Below the pieces are notes generated by a model. The model saw nothing but the letters and a program-made list of their open reading frames with translations, did no database searches and had not been told where the DNA came from. 34,290 nt of DNA from Mycolicibacterium chubuense (GTDB lineage: Bacteria; Actinomycetota; Actinomycetes; Mycobacteriales; Mycobacteriaceae): contig NZ_JYNX01000089.1 in NCBI RefSeq assembly GCF_001044255.1, forward strand, positions 1 through 34,290, read 5' to 3'. The translations under genes and the position numbers were made by a program. Position 1 is the stretch's first letter. Each line of letters opens with the position of its first letter. Shown piece after piece: positions 8,742-16,491 of the stretch.

Positions 8742-10134
8742 CGGGCAGCCGCCACCCGCGCGGACCCGGCAGCGTCAGCGCGGATTCCGGCCCCCACGAG
8801 CCCTTCCGGTAGGGCTGCACCGACGGCGGGTGATCGAGCACGGGTTGGCACACCTGCCAGAGCCGGTCCACCTCGTCGCCGCGGGCGAACAGCGTCTGGT
8901 CCCCGCGCATCACGTCGAGCAGCAGACGCTCGTAGGCGTCCAGCGCGTCGTCCTCGTGGTCTGTCCGTGCCATTTCGAGGTCGGTGCCGAGCGGTTCCAC
9001 GGTGATCTCCGGTCCGGGCCGCTTGACGTTGAGAACCAGTGTCGCCAGCGGTGTCTGGCTGAGCTCGAGGGCTAGCTGGTCGGGCTTCGGCGCGTCGCCG
9101 GGGAACGGCGACGGCGGTGTGCGGAACGTCACCGTGACGGTACGTCGGTTGTCCGCCAACGCCTTCCCGGTGCGGAGGTAGAACGGCACCCCACGCCACC
9201 GGTCGTTGTCGACGAAGGCTTCGAGCGCGACGAAGGTCTCGACCTGCGAGTCGTCGGCGACGTCATCGTCGTCGCGGTAGCCGTCGAACTGGCCGAACAC
9301 CACCCGGTCCGGATCGAGCGGACGCATCGCCTGGAACACCGCGGCTTTGGCTTCCCGCAGCGCGTCCGCGTCCACCGTCTCCGGTCGCTCCATCGCGACG
9401 AAGCCGAGCACCTGGCACAGGTGGGTGGTCACCATGTCGCGGAAACATCCGGTGGACTCGTAGAAGCTGCCTCTGCCCTCCAGCCCGAGGTCCTCGGGCA
9501 CGTCGATCTGCACGGACTCGACATGGTCGCTGTTCCACGCGGATTCGAGGATCGCGTTGGCGAAGCGCAGGGCGAGGATGTTCTGCACCGCTTCCTTACC
9601 GAGGAAGTGGTCGATGCGGTACACCCGGTCCTCGTCGGTGACCGACGACACCGTGGCATCGAGTGCCCGCGAGCTGTCGAGGTCGGTGCCGAACGGCTTC
9701 TCGATGATCATCCGGGCGCCGTCGTCGGCGAGTCCTTCGCGGCCCAGCATCGCGATCATCGACTCCATCGCGGTGGGCGGCACCGACAGATAGATCACCG
9801 TCTGGGCGCCGTCGCCGACATCGGATCTCGCGGCGTCCACCGCGGACGCCAGATCGGCGCCGTCGTCGGCGCTGGCCGTCTGAAAAGACAAGTGCTGCAA
9901 CAGCGTATCCACGATCTCGTCGTCGAGATCGTCGACCGACTCCGACAGGCCGGTACGGACCGAGTCATGGAACGCGTCGATACTGTCGGGCGCGCTGCGT
10001 CCCGATCCGATGATCGCGTAGTCCTCGGGAAGGTGCCCGGCGGCGGCGAGGCGGTAGATGCTGGGAAACAGCATGCGGCGGGCGAGGTCGCCGCGGGCGC
10101 CGAACAGCACCAGGACGAACGGGTCGACGGTCAT
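8734..10134 (-). CDS. zwf: Glucose-6-phosphate dehydrogenase, divergent
   Basis: This 466-residue enzyme of the G6PDH family oxidises glucose 6-phosphate to the lactone with reduction of NADP. Visible family blocks are the nucleotide loop FGARGDLARRM (residues 11-21), IIEKPFGTDL (143-152), the substrate motif YRIDHFLGKEAVQN (172-185) and RDMVTTHLCQVL. Several positions differ from textbook members: the Ser/Thr in GASGD is Arg, the Lys after GDLAxR is Met21, and the usual QNH before the catalytic His is TTH. The ATG at 10134 overlaps the mycothione reductase stop as ATGA. The frame is open further upstream, but that part lies inside the reductase gene. Neighbours suggest that it feeds NADPH to mycothione reductase. 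Confidence 0.87.
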   Translation of the reverse strand: MTVDPFVLVLFGARGDLARRMLFPSIYRLAAAGHLPEDYAIIGSGRSAPDSIDAFHDSVRTGLSESVDDLDDEIVDTLLQHLSFQTASADDGADLASAVDAARSDVGDGAQTVIYLSVPPTAMESMIAMLGREGLADDGARMIIEKPFGTDLDSSRALDATVSSVTDEDRVYRIDHFLGKEAVQNILALRFANAILESAWNSDHVESVQIDVPEDLGLEGRGSFYESTGCFRDMVTTHLCQVLGFVAMERPETVDADALREAKAAVFQAMRPLDPDRVVFGQFDGYRDDDDVADDSQVETFVALEAFVDNDRWRGVPFYLRTGKALADNRRTVTVTFRTPPSPFPGDAPKPDQLALELSQTPLATLVLNVKRPGPEITVEPLGTDLEMARTDHEDDALDAYERLLLDVMRGDQTLFARGDEVDRLWQVCQPVLDHPPSVQPYRKGSWGPESALTLPGPRGWRLPDA

Positions 10135-11507
10135 GTGGGTGACTCCTGAAGGTTCAGCAGGGCGTTCTCGACGACTTCGCTGAGCGCCGGGTGGATCCAG
10201 TAGGGCCGGCGGGCCAGTTCCTGGGCCGGAACGCCGAAGTTCATGGCGACGACGAAGATCTGGATGAGACTGGCGGCCTGGGCGCCGATGAGGTGCGCGC
10301 CGAGGATGGCGCCGCCGGGGTCGGCGAGCACCTTGCACAGACCGACGGTGGCCTCCATCGCCCACCCGTAGGCCACGTCGGGATACTCGGCGACGCCGAC
10401 GCGGTAGTCGAGCCCGTCGCGCCGGCATTCGTCTTCGGTTCGGCCGATTGACGCGATCTGCGGGTTGGTGAACACCGCCGACGGCACCAGGTCGTGACTG
10501 ATCGCCTGCAGATCGTCGGGGTGTAGCAGGTTGTGCTTGACGACGGCGGCCTCGCGGTTGGCGACGTGTTTGAGCGGGATCGGGGTGCTGACGTCGCCGA
10601 GGGCGAAGACTCCCTCGGCGGAGGTGCGGCAGTACCGGTCCACCGCGATGCGTCCGTCGTCGTGGGTGTCGATGCCCGCCTTCTCGACGTCGAGGCGGTC
10701 GCTGTTGGAGCGCCGCCCCGCGGCGACCAGCAGCGTGTCGGCCTGTACCGACGAGCCGTCATCGAGCTCGATCGTCAGATCGCCCGGACGGCCCGCGATC
10801 CCGATCAGCTCGGTGCCGCACCGCACGTCGTACGTATCGCGCACCAGGTCCGTGTACACCTGTCGCACGGCGTCGTCCTGCGGGCCGCCGAGCAGGCGGC
10901 CCGATTTCTCGATGATCGTGATGCGGCTGCCGACGGCGGCGAAGACGTGGGCGAGCTCGGCGGCGATGTAGCCGCCGCCGAGCACCGCGAGACGCTCGGG
11001 CGGGGCGTCGCGTCGCATCACCGTGTCGGAGGTCTCGTAGGGCAGACCCGAATCCGCCACGGCCTCGGGCACCACCGGGCGGCTGCCCGCCGCGATCACG
11101 ATCCGCTCGGCCTCGATCTCGACCGTGCCGTCGGCGGTCGCGACCTCCAACCGGCGCGGGCCGGTGAACCGCGCGTGCCCGTGGTAGACGGTGATGAATT
11201 CGCTGTCCCGCCGGCCCTGTTCACCCTGCGCGGCCACCGCGTCGGTGCGACCGAAGACGCGGTCCCGCACGTCGGGCCATCGCATGTGCGGGGTGCCGGC
11301 GTCGACGCCGAACCGGGACGCCGTGCGGACGGTGTCGGCTATCTGGGCCGTGTAGGACAGCATCTTCGACGGGATGCATCCGTAGTTGACGCACGTGCCG
11401 CCGAACTTGCGATCGTCGATGATCGCGACGTCCAGATCGGCGAACTGATCGTCGACGACCATGTTGCCCGAGCCGGCCCCGATGACAACGAGGTCGTAGG
11501 TGTGCAC
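10131..11507 (-). CDS. Mycothione reductase-like pyridine nucleotide-disulfide oxidoreductase
   Basis: This 458-residue flavoprotein has an FAD-binding GAGSGN motif at the N-terminus, the redox disulfide in GGTCVNYGCIPSKM (Cys39 and Cys44) and SDTVMRR. The NADPH-binding GGGYIAAELAHVFAAVG comes next, then FALGDVS, and the C-terminal interface helix YWIHPALSEVVENALL with the catalytic His-Glu. The last motif and SGNMVVDD fit mycothione reductase better than lipoamide dehydrogenase or mercuric reductase. It would reduce mycothione to mycothiol with NADPH. The GTG at 11507 starts about four bases after GGATGG. It is the first gene of the minus-strand run and overlaps zwf by four bases. The window does not show whether a second mtr exists elsewhere, so this may be a paralogue. 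Confidence 0.85.
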   Translation of the reverse strand: MHTYDLVVIGAGSGNMVVDDQFADLDVAIIDDRKFGGTCVNYGCIPSKMLSYTAQIADTVRTASRFGVDAGTPHMRWPDVRDRVFGRTDAVAAQGEQGRRDSEFITVYHGHARFTGPRRLEVATADGTVEIEAERIVIAAGSRPVVPEAVADSGLPYETSDTVMRRDAPPERLAVLGGGYIAAELAHVFAAVGSRITIIEKSGRLLGGPQDDAVRQVYTDLVRDTYDVRCGTELIGIAGRPGDLTIELDDGSSVQADTLLVAAGRRSNSDRLDVEKAGIDTHDDGRIAVDRYCRTSAEGVFALGDVSTPIPLKHVANREAAVVKHNLLHPDDLQAISHDLVPSAVFTNPQIASIGRTEDECRRDGLDYRVGVAEYPDVAYGWAMEATVGLCKVLADPGGAILGAHLIGAQAASLIQIFVVAMNFGVPAQELARRPYWIHPALSEVVENALLNLQESPT

Positions 11508-11532
11508 CCATCCGCTGTTCCCGGTGGGTCTT

Positions 11533-11572
11533 CGCTGTCAAACCCGGTGCGGGTAACTGATGTGTGACAGCG
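11533..11572 (-). terminator. Two-tier hairpin after the lipoprotein gene
   Basis: CGCTGTCA (11533-11540) pairs with TGACAGCG (11565-11572), and inside it ACCCG (11542-11546) pairs with CGGGT (11550-11554). The structure starts directly after the lipoprotein stop (11573-11575). It could end that transcript or act as a protein-binding site just upstream of the mycothione reductase gene. There is no T-tract. Confidence 0.45.
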
Positions 11573-12109
11573 CTAGAAGCTCTCGACGCCCTCGACGCTG
11601 ATCGTCATGCCGTGGCCGGTGCCGTCGTTGGTGAACGTGGTGCCGTCCTCCGCTGCGTCGATGGTCCAGCCGAGCGCCGAGTAGGTGCGGTAGTCGAGGG
11701 TGACGGCCGGGATCGCGCCGAGGTTGCCCAACACCCAGCTGACCCGGCCGTCGGCGGTCAGGCGCACACCGTTGGCCGGTTCGCCCTCGACCTCGGGTGC
11801 GTTGGTGAACGCGGACTCGCAGCCGACCTCCTGCTCGTCGAGCTGGCAGCGCGTCTTACCGGACTTCGTCTGGATGAACACGTAGCCGTTCTGCGGGCTG
11901 AGCACCTCGCCGGACGGCGCGCGGGTGGGCGCCGTCGGCGACGGCGCGGGTGCGGTGGTGACCGGCGGGGGCGTCGACCGGCTGGGCCGGGGCGTGGGGA
12001 AGTCGGGTTCGATGCCGGTGTCGGGGCTGCGCGTCGCGGTGCCCTCGATCGACGACTGGCAGCCGGCGAGCAAGGCGACGGCCAGCACCCCCGCCGTCAC
12101 CAGCCGCAT
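11573..12109 (-). CDS. Putative lipoprotein
   Basis: This 178-residue protein begins MRLVTAGVLAVALLAGCQSS, a signal peptide ending in the lipobox LLAGC, so Cys17 would be lipidated after export. A Pro/Thr/Ser-rich linker follows (about residues 30-65). The rest is a small beta-rich domain with a cysteine pair (KTRCQLDEQEVGCES) and the C-terminal segment TISVEGVESF. The frame is open upstream to 12175, but the ATG at 12109 was chosen because it places the signal peptide at the N-terminus and follows an AGGTGAC stretch. This pattern is common among mycobacterial Lpp/Lpq proteins, but I cannot assign a specific one. The flanking genes do not reveal a role. Confidence 0.75.
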   Translation of the reverse strand: MRLVTAGVLAVALLAGCQSSIEGTATRSPDTGIEPDFPTPRPSRSTPPPVTTAPAPSPTAPTRAPSGEVLSPQNGYVFIQTKSGKTRCQLDEQEVGCESAFTNAPEVEGEPANGVRLTADGRVSWVLGNLGAIPAVTLDYRTYSALGWTIDAAEDGTTFTNDGTGHGMTISVEGVESF

Positions 12110-12184
12110 CGTCACCTGGCCCAGCGTACGCAGAGTGTGGCCGGTGTTACGGAAGTGACTCGCGGGGTTCTTCACACATCACGG

Positions 12185-13096
12185 TCAGACGGGTGCGACC
12201 GCGGGGTCTCCGAACTGACGGTTGAAGTACTGGTGGAGCGCGTCCATGGCAGGAGTGAACGGCATCCCGCGATGCCACGCGAGGCCTATGCGCATGTCAG
12301 GGACCGGGTCTCGCACGATCGCCGTGTCGACACGCTTGCCCTCGAGCGACCAGGGGCGGTAGACCATGTCGGACAGGATCGCGACCCCGTTGCCGTTGGC
12401 GACGATGCTGCGGACGGCCTCGATCGACGACGTCTCCACCAAAACGCGAGGGCTCAGATCGCCCCAGTAGAGGCGGGTCGTCACGTCTGCCTCGTCGACC
12501 GTCAGCTGTACATAAGGATGCTCGGCCACATCGGCGAGACCGATCTCGCCGAGTTGCGACAGCGGGTGGTCGGGCGCCATCCACAGTCGGCGCGGGGAAT
12601 GGACGAAGGTCTGGTGGTCGAGCTCGGGGCTCTGAAGATTCGACGTCAGCAGTAATCCGAAGTCCAGATCGCCGCCGGCGAGCTTATCTTCCACGTCGGG
12701 CCGGCCCATTTCGAGCCAAGAGAAGTCGATGTTGGGGAACGCGATGGTCAGCCGTTGAATTTGGTGCGGAAGGAAATACGCCATCACCGTGTAGGTGACT
12801 CCCACCCGCAAGCGTCCGTGCGGATCGGTGTCGGTGGCCGTCACCAGCGCAGCCTCGTCGACGAGTCGGAGGATCTGACGGGCTTTCGGGAGGAACTCGG
12901 ATCCGGTCGGCGTGAGCTCGACGCCACGCGAGCCGCGGGTGAACAGCCGCTGACTGAGGAGGCGCTCCATTTCCTGCACCGCCATGGTCACCGACGACTG
13001 CGAGACGTACAGGCCGCGCGCCGCCGCGCTGATCTGGCCCGCCTCGGCCACCGCCACGAAGTAGCGCAACTGGCGAATGGAGAAAGACACGGACAA
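12185..13096 (-). CDS. LysR-family transcriptional regulator of the pxp operon (inferred)
   Basis: This 303-residue regulator has the LysR winged helix at about residues 5-65: IRQLRYFVAVAEAGQISAAA, SQSSVTMAVQEMERLL and RLFTRGSRGVELTPTG. A linker helix and a periplasmic-binding-like effector domain of two lobes follow (HGRLRVGVTYTVMAYFLP and IVANGNGVAILSDM). The TTG at 13096 has AGGGA a few bases upstream. GTG at 13090 is an alternative start. It is divergent from pxpA across 110 bases that contain a perfect inverted repeat, the standard arrangement for a LysR regulator that controls the facing operon and itself. The effector may be 5-oxoproline or a related metabolite, which is inference. Confidence 0.88.
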   Translation of the reverse strand: MSVSFSIRQLRYFVAVAEAGQISAAARGLYVSQSSVTMAVQEMERLLSQRLFTRGSRGVELTPTGSEFLPKARQILRLVDEAALVTATDTDPHGRLRVGVTYTVMAYFLPHQIQRLTIAFPNIDFSWLEMGRPDVEDKLAGGDLDFGLLLTSNLQSPELDHQTFVHSPRRLWMAPDHPLSQLGEIGLADVAEHPYVQLTVDEADVTTRLYWGDLSPRVLVETSSIEAVRSIVANGNGVAILSDMVYRPWSLEGKRVDTAIVRDPVPDMRIGLAWHRGMPFTPAMDALHQYFNRQFGDPAVAPV

Positions 13097-13113
13097 CGTC
13101 CCTGCGTAGCAGC

Positions 13114-13142
13114 ATGTATCGGATTTCTTGATAACGATACAT
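13114..13142. promoter_or_regulatory. LysR-type operator: ATGTATCG-N13-CGATACAT
   Basis: A perfect 8-bp inverted repeat (13114-13121 and 13135-13142) lies in the LysR-pxpA spacer and contains the T-N11-A type geometry LysR proteins recognise. The surrounding spacer is unusually AT-rich for this genome. A second palindrome, TTGATCAA, is at 13159-13166 and may be an activation site closer to the pxpA promoter. Confidence 0.65.
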
Positions 13143-13206
13143 AGAAATATTGAACTTGTTGATCAATTGCGTCGCTCCTACCGTCGGATGAAGGGAGGAG
13201 CAGAAC

Positions 13207-13980
13207 ATGCGTACAACCCGAATAGACATCAACTGCGATATGAGCGAGGGCTTCGGAACCTGGATGTTCGGCGACGACGTCGACGCCCAGATGATGCCAC
13301 TGGTGAGTTCGATCAACGTCGCCGCCGGATTCCATGCCGGCGACCCGAGCACGATGGCCAGGACCGTGGCGATGGCCAAGGACCACGGGGTCGGCGTGGG
13401 TGTGCATCCCGGCTTCCGGGATCTCGTGGGCTTCGGCAGGCGGCACATCCAGGCAACGGCCGCCGAACTCGTCAACGATTCGATCTACCAACTGGGCGGC
13501 CTGCGGGAGTTCGTCCGCTTGCACGGTTTGCCGTTGCAACATTTCAAATTGCACGGTGCGCTGTACATGCACGCGGCCCGCGACGAGGAGTTCGCCGAGG
13601 CGCTCATCTCGGCGCTGCAGGTCGTCGACTCTGAGCTGCCGGTGCTCGTGATGGGCGGTTCGGTGATCGACGGTGTCGCCCGGGCGCACGGTCAACCGGT
13701 GATCCGTGAGTTCTATGCCGATCGGCACTACGGTGCCGACGGCCAGATCGTCTTCACCCGCGATGTCGGAGCACTCGACGCCGACGCGGTTGCCGCGAAG
13801 GTCCTGCAGGCCTGCCGGCAGGGCACCGTCGAAACCGTTGACGGTCAGATCATTCCGATCGAGTTCGAGTCAATCTGCATCCACAGCGACACGCGCGGCG
13901 CCTACGAACTGATGCGCACCAGCCGGGACAGTCTGGACGACGCCGGCATCGACGTGCGGTCGTTCGCCGTTGCTCGATGA
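13207..13980 (+). CDS. pxpA: 5-oxoprolinase subunit A (PxpA, LamB/YcsF family)
   Basis: This 257-residue protein carries the LamB/YcsF family blocks in order: DINCDMSEGFGTW near the start, INVAAGFHAGDP, GVHPGFRDLVGFGRR, FKLHGALYMHAARD, and EFYADRHYGADGQIV followed by IHSDTRGAYEL. PxpA works with PxpB and PxpC in ATP-dependent opening of 5-oxoproline to glutamate in the cytoplasm. The ATG at 13207 follows GGGAGGAG (13193-13200). It is the first gene of a five-gene operon and is divergent from a LysR regulator. Length and motifs are normal for the family. What is less usual is that biotin carrier and biotin carboxylase genes separate it from pxpBC. Confidence 0.93.
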   Translation: MRTTRIDINCDMSEGFGTWMFGDDVDAQMMPLVSSINVAAGFHAGDPSTMARTVAMAKDHGVGVGVHPGFRDLVGFGRRHIQATAAELVNDSIYQLGGLREFVRLHGLPLQHFKLHGALYMHAARDEEFAEALISALQVVDSELPVLVMGGSVIDGVARAHGQPVIREFYADRHYGADGQIVFTRDVGALDADAVAAKVLQACRQGTVETVDGQIIPIEFESICIHSDTRGAYELMRTSRDSLDDAGIDVRSFAVAR

Positions 13981-14008
13981 CCACACCACAACAAGTCAGG
14001 AGCCGAAT

Positions 14009-14257
14009 ATGAGCAACACCCACGACGTCACATCACCCTTGCCCGGCACCTTCTACCGGGCCGAGTCTCCGTCCAGTCCGCCCTTCGTCGAGGTGGGCGC
14101 CAGCGTCTCCGTCGGTGACACCGTCGGTCTGGTCGAGGTGATGAAGATGTTCAACCCGGTGACCGCCGAGGTGGCCGGAACCGTCGTCGAGATCTGCGTG
14201 GAATCCGAAGACACCGTCGACGCCGGTGATGTGCTGATGCGAGTGGAGGAAGGATAA
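14009..14257 (+). CDS. Biotin carboxyl carrier protein
   Basis: This 82-residue protein is a nearly bare biotinyl domain. It has the biotin-attachment motif VEVMKMFNPV with target lysine K46, preceded by PLPGTFYRA and the loop VEVGASVSVGDTVG. The swinging biotin carries carboxyl groups between a biotin carboxylase and a carboxyltransferase. The ATG at 14009 follows AGGAG at 13998-14002. The frame is open to 13970, but that start overlaps pxpA and has no better site. It is shorter than AccB of acetyl-CoA carboxylase, lacking the long N-terminal region. The stop is immediately followed by the ATG of the carboxylase gene, which fits a stoichiometric partner. The protein is likely dedicated to the pxp operon. 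Confidence 0.9.
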   Translation: MSNTHDVTSPLPGTFYRAESPSSPPFVEVGASVSVGDTVGLVEVMKMFNPVTAEVAGTVVEICVESEDTVDAGDVLMRVEEG

Positions 14258-15616
14258 ATGGCTTCCGTCAACCGATTACTCATCATCAATCGCGGTGAGA
14301 TCGCGGTCCGCATCATCCGCGCCGCCAAGGAACTGGGCATCACCACTGTGGCGGCGTACAGCGACGCCGACGAACAGTCGCTTGCTGTCCGGTTGGCCGA
14401 CGAGTCGGTGAACATCGGCGCCGCCCATGCCCGCAAGAGTTATCTCAACCACGATGCGGTACTCGCCGCAGCGCAGGACCGCAAGGTGGATGCGATCCAC
14501 CCGGGCTACGGATTCCTCTCCGAGAACGCCGAATTCGCGCGATCAGTGGCCGAAGCCGGTCTCATCTGGGTGGGTCCGGACGCCGAGACGATCGCCCGGA
14601 TGGGCCACAAGGCCGAGGCGATCCAGACCGCCCGTGCTGCGGGCGTGCCGGTGGTGCCCGGTAGCCAGGGTCTGATCGCCACCGTCGAGGACGGCGTCGC
14701 GGCGGCCGAGACGATCGGGTTCCCGGTTCTGATCAAGGCGGCCGCCGGAGGAGGCGGCCGCGGGATTCGTATCGCCACCGATGAATCGGAACTCGCGGTC
14801 GGGATCGCGTCGGCCCAACAGGAGGCCGAGGCCGCGTTCGGAGACGGCGGCGTCTATCTCGAACGCTTCATCCCGCACGCGCGGCACATCGAGGTGCAGG
14901 TGCTGGGCGACGGGGCGGATGCGGTGCACTTCTACGAGCGGGACTGTTCACTGCAGCGTCGGCGGCAGAAGATCTGGGAGGAGGCACCGGCGGCGATCCT
15001 CGACGCAGAAACGCGAGACCACCTGTGCGAGTCCGCCGTTGCGCTCGCCCGCTCGGTCGGTTACTGCGGCGCCGGCACGGTCGAGTATCTCTTCGACCCC
15101 CAGACCGGCGAGTACTTCTTCATCGAGATGAACACTCGGATTCAAGTGGAGCACCCGATCACCGAAGAGATCTGCGGCGTCGACCTGATCCAGGCGATGA
15201 TCCGAGTCGCGCAGGGCGAGCCGTTGCCGTACCGCCAGGAGGACATCCGGCAGCGCGGCCACGCGATCGAGGTCCGGATCAATGCCGAGGACCCAGACCG
15301 CGACTTCATGCCGGGTCCGGGCACGATCGCCGACCTGCACTGGCCTGCGGGGCCGGGCGTGCGCATCGACTCGATGGCCTACGCGGGCTACCAGATACCG
15401 CCGTACTACGACTCCATGATCGGCAAGCTCATCATCTGGGCCGAGGATCGTGACCGCGCGCTGGCCCGACTCGACCGGGCCCTGTCCGAACTCGAACTGA
15501 CAGGGCTGAAGACGACACTGCCGTTTTTCGAGCGTCTCCTGACCCAAGACGACGTACGCAACAACGCCCTTCACACCACGTGGATCGAGCAGCTGCTGGA
15601 AGCGAGGACCTCATGA
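14258..15616 (+). CDS. Biotin carboxylase (AccC-like subunit)
   Basis: This 452-residue ATP-grasp enzyme carboxylates biotin with bicarbonate and ATP. It shows the N-terminal NRGEIAVRIIRAAKEL, HPGYGFLSEN, the ATP loop KAAAGGGGRGIRI, YLERFI and ERDCSLQRRRQK with K238. Downstream are E276 (GTVEY), the catalytic EMNTRIQVEHPITE with E298, and HAIEVRINAEDP with the conserved Arg. Numbering follows E. coli biotin carboxylase closely. The residue equivalent to E. coli His236 is Arg here (RRRQK; usually RRHQK or RRNQK). No acyl-CoA carboxyltransferase gene lies nearby. The next genes encode PxpB and PxpC, which resemble the two halves of the urea carboxylase carboxyltransferase. The stop overlaps pxpB as ATGA. 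Confidence 0.92.
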   Translation: MASVNRLLIINRGEIAVRIIRAAKELGITTVAAYSDADEQSLAVRLADESVNIGAAHARKSYLNHDAVLAAAQDRKVDAIHPGYGFLSENAEFARSVAEAGLIWVGPDAETIARMGHKAEAIQTARAAGVPVVPGSQGLIATVEDGVAAAETIGFPVLIKAAAGGGGRGIRIATDESELAVGIASAQQEAEAAFGDGGVYLERFIPHARHIEVQVLGDGADAVHFYERDCSLQRRRQKIWEEAPAAILDAETRDHLCESAVALARSVGYCGAGTVEYLFDPQTGEYFFIEMNTRIQVEHPITEEICGVDLIQAMIRVAQGEPLPYRQEDIRQRGHAIEVRINAEDPDRDFMPGPGTIADLHWPAGPGVRIDSMAYAGYQIPPYYDSMIGKLIIWAEDRDRALARLDRALSELELTGLKTTLPFFERLLTQDDVRNNALHTTWIEQLLEARTS

Positions 15617-16491
15617 GCGACACCCGCTACACCTTCGGCGGTGACGAGCACCTGTTCGCCGAGCTGTCGGAAAGCATGTCGCTGGGCGCGTTCTTCCGCG
15701 GAATCTTGATCACCAAGGAACTCGCCGCACGAAACCTGCCCGGTGTCACCGAGATCTGCCCGGCGAACGCCTCCTATCAGATCCGGTTCGACCCGGACGT
15801 CTTGAACGTCGGTGATCTGCAGGACACCCTGGAGGACATCTCGGCCACTGTCGGCGAGAGCCAGAGTGTGCTGTCCACTCGTGTTCTCGAGATCCCGGTG
15901 TTCTACGACGATCCGTGGACCAACGAGACCGGGCAACGTTTCCGCGATCGGCACCAGGACCCGCAGAGCACCGATCTCGAGTATGCGGCCCGCATCAACG
16001 GATACCCCGATGTGGACAGCTTTGTGAAGGCGCATTCGGACACCCCGTGGTTCGTGTCCATGGTCGGGTTCGTCGCCGGCCTACCGTTCATGTACCAGAT
16101 GGTCGAGCGCGACAAGCAGATTCAAGTGCCCAAATACCTGAAGCCGCGCACGGACACCCCGAAGCAGACCGTCGGCTATGGCGGTTGTTTCAGCTGCATC
16201 TACTCCGTCAAGGGAGCAGGCGGATATCAGATGTTCGGTGTGACCCCGGTTCCGATCTACGATCCCGAGCAACGGCTGGATCATCTGAAGGACTTCATGA
16301 TCCTGTTTCGCCCGGGCGACATCGTGAAGTTCAGGCCCATCGACCGCGCCGAGTACGACGACATCGTCGCCGCGGTGGAACGCAACGACTACACCCTGGT
16401 CAGTGCGCCCGTCGAATTCTCTCTGGAGCATTTCGAGGCGGATCCCGCGGGCAGCGCCACGACAATTCTGGAGGCACTCCATGCCCATTGA
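15613..16491 (+). CDS. pxpB: 5-oxoprolinase subunit B (PxpB/KipI, CT_C_D family), long form
   Basis: This 292-residue protein has the allophanate-hydrolase-subunit-1/KipI fold. Visible blocks are the N-terminal FGGDEHLFAELSE, VTEICPANASYQIRFDP, VLEIPVFYDD (family V.IPV.Y...), VGFVAGLPFMY, and the core GAGGYQMFGVTPVPIYDP (compare GGW..IGRTP). The last blocks are FRPGDIVKFRPIDRAEY and a tail VEFSLEHFEADP. Stand-alone KipI/PxpB proteins are usually about 220-240 residues. The extra C-terminal 35 or so residues and the GGYQ core are closer, by eye, to the carboxyltransferase part of urea carboxylase. The ATG at 15613 overlaps the carboxylase stop by four bases, and the 3' end overlaps pxpC by eleven. 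It acts with PxpC in 5-oxoproline hydrolysis and perhaps as carboxyl acceptor site with the biotin subunits. Confidence 0.88.
   Translation: MSDTRYTFGGDEHLFAELSESMSLGAFFRGILITKELAARNLPGVTEICPANASYQIRFDPDVLNVGDLQDTLEDISATVGESQSVLSTRVLEIPVFYDDPWTNETGQRFRDRHQDPQSTDLEYAARINGYPDVDSFVKAHSDTPWFVSMVGFVAGLPFMYQMVERDKQIQVPKYLKPRTDTPKQTVGYGGCFSCIYSVKGAGGYQMFGVTPVPIYDPEQRLDHLKDFMILFRPGDIVKFRPIDRAEYDDIVAAVERNDYTLVSAPVEFSLEHFEADPAGSATTILEALHAH

Noticed and set aside
6609-9005. 798-codon open frame on the plus strand
   Set aside because: It is antisense to the TIGR03085, GH15 and zwf genes. Its composition is that of a high-GC shadow frame and it has no family motif.
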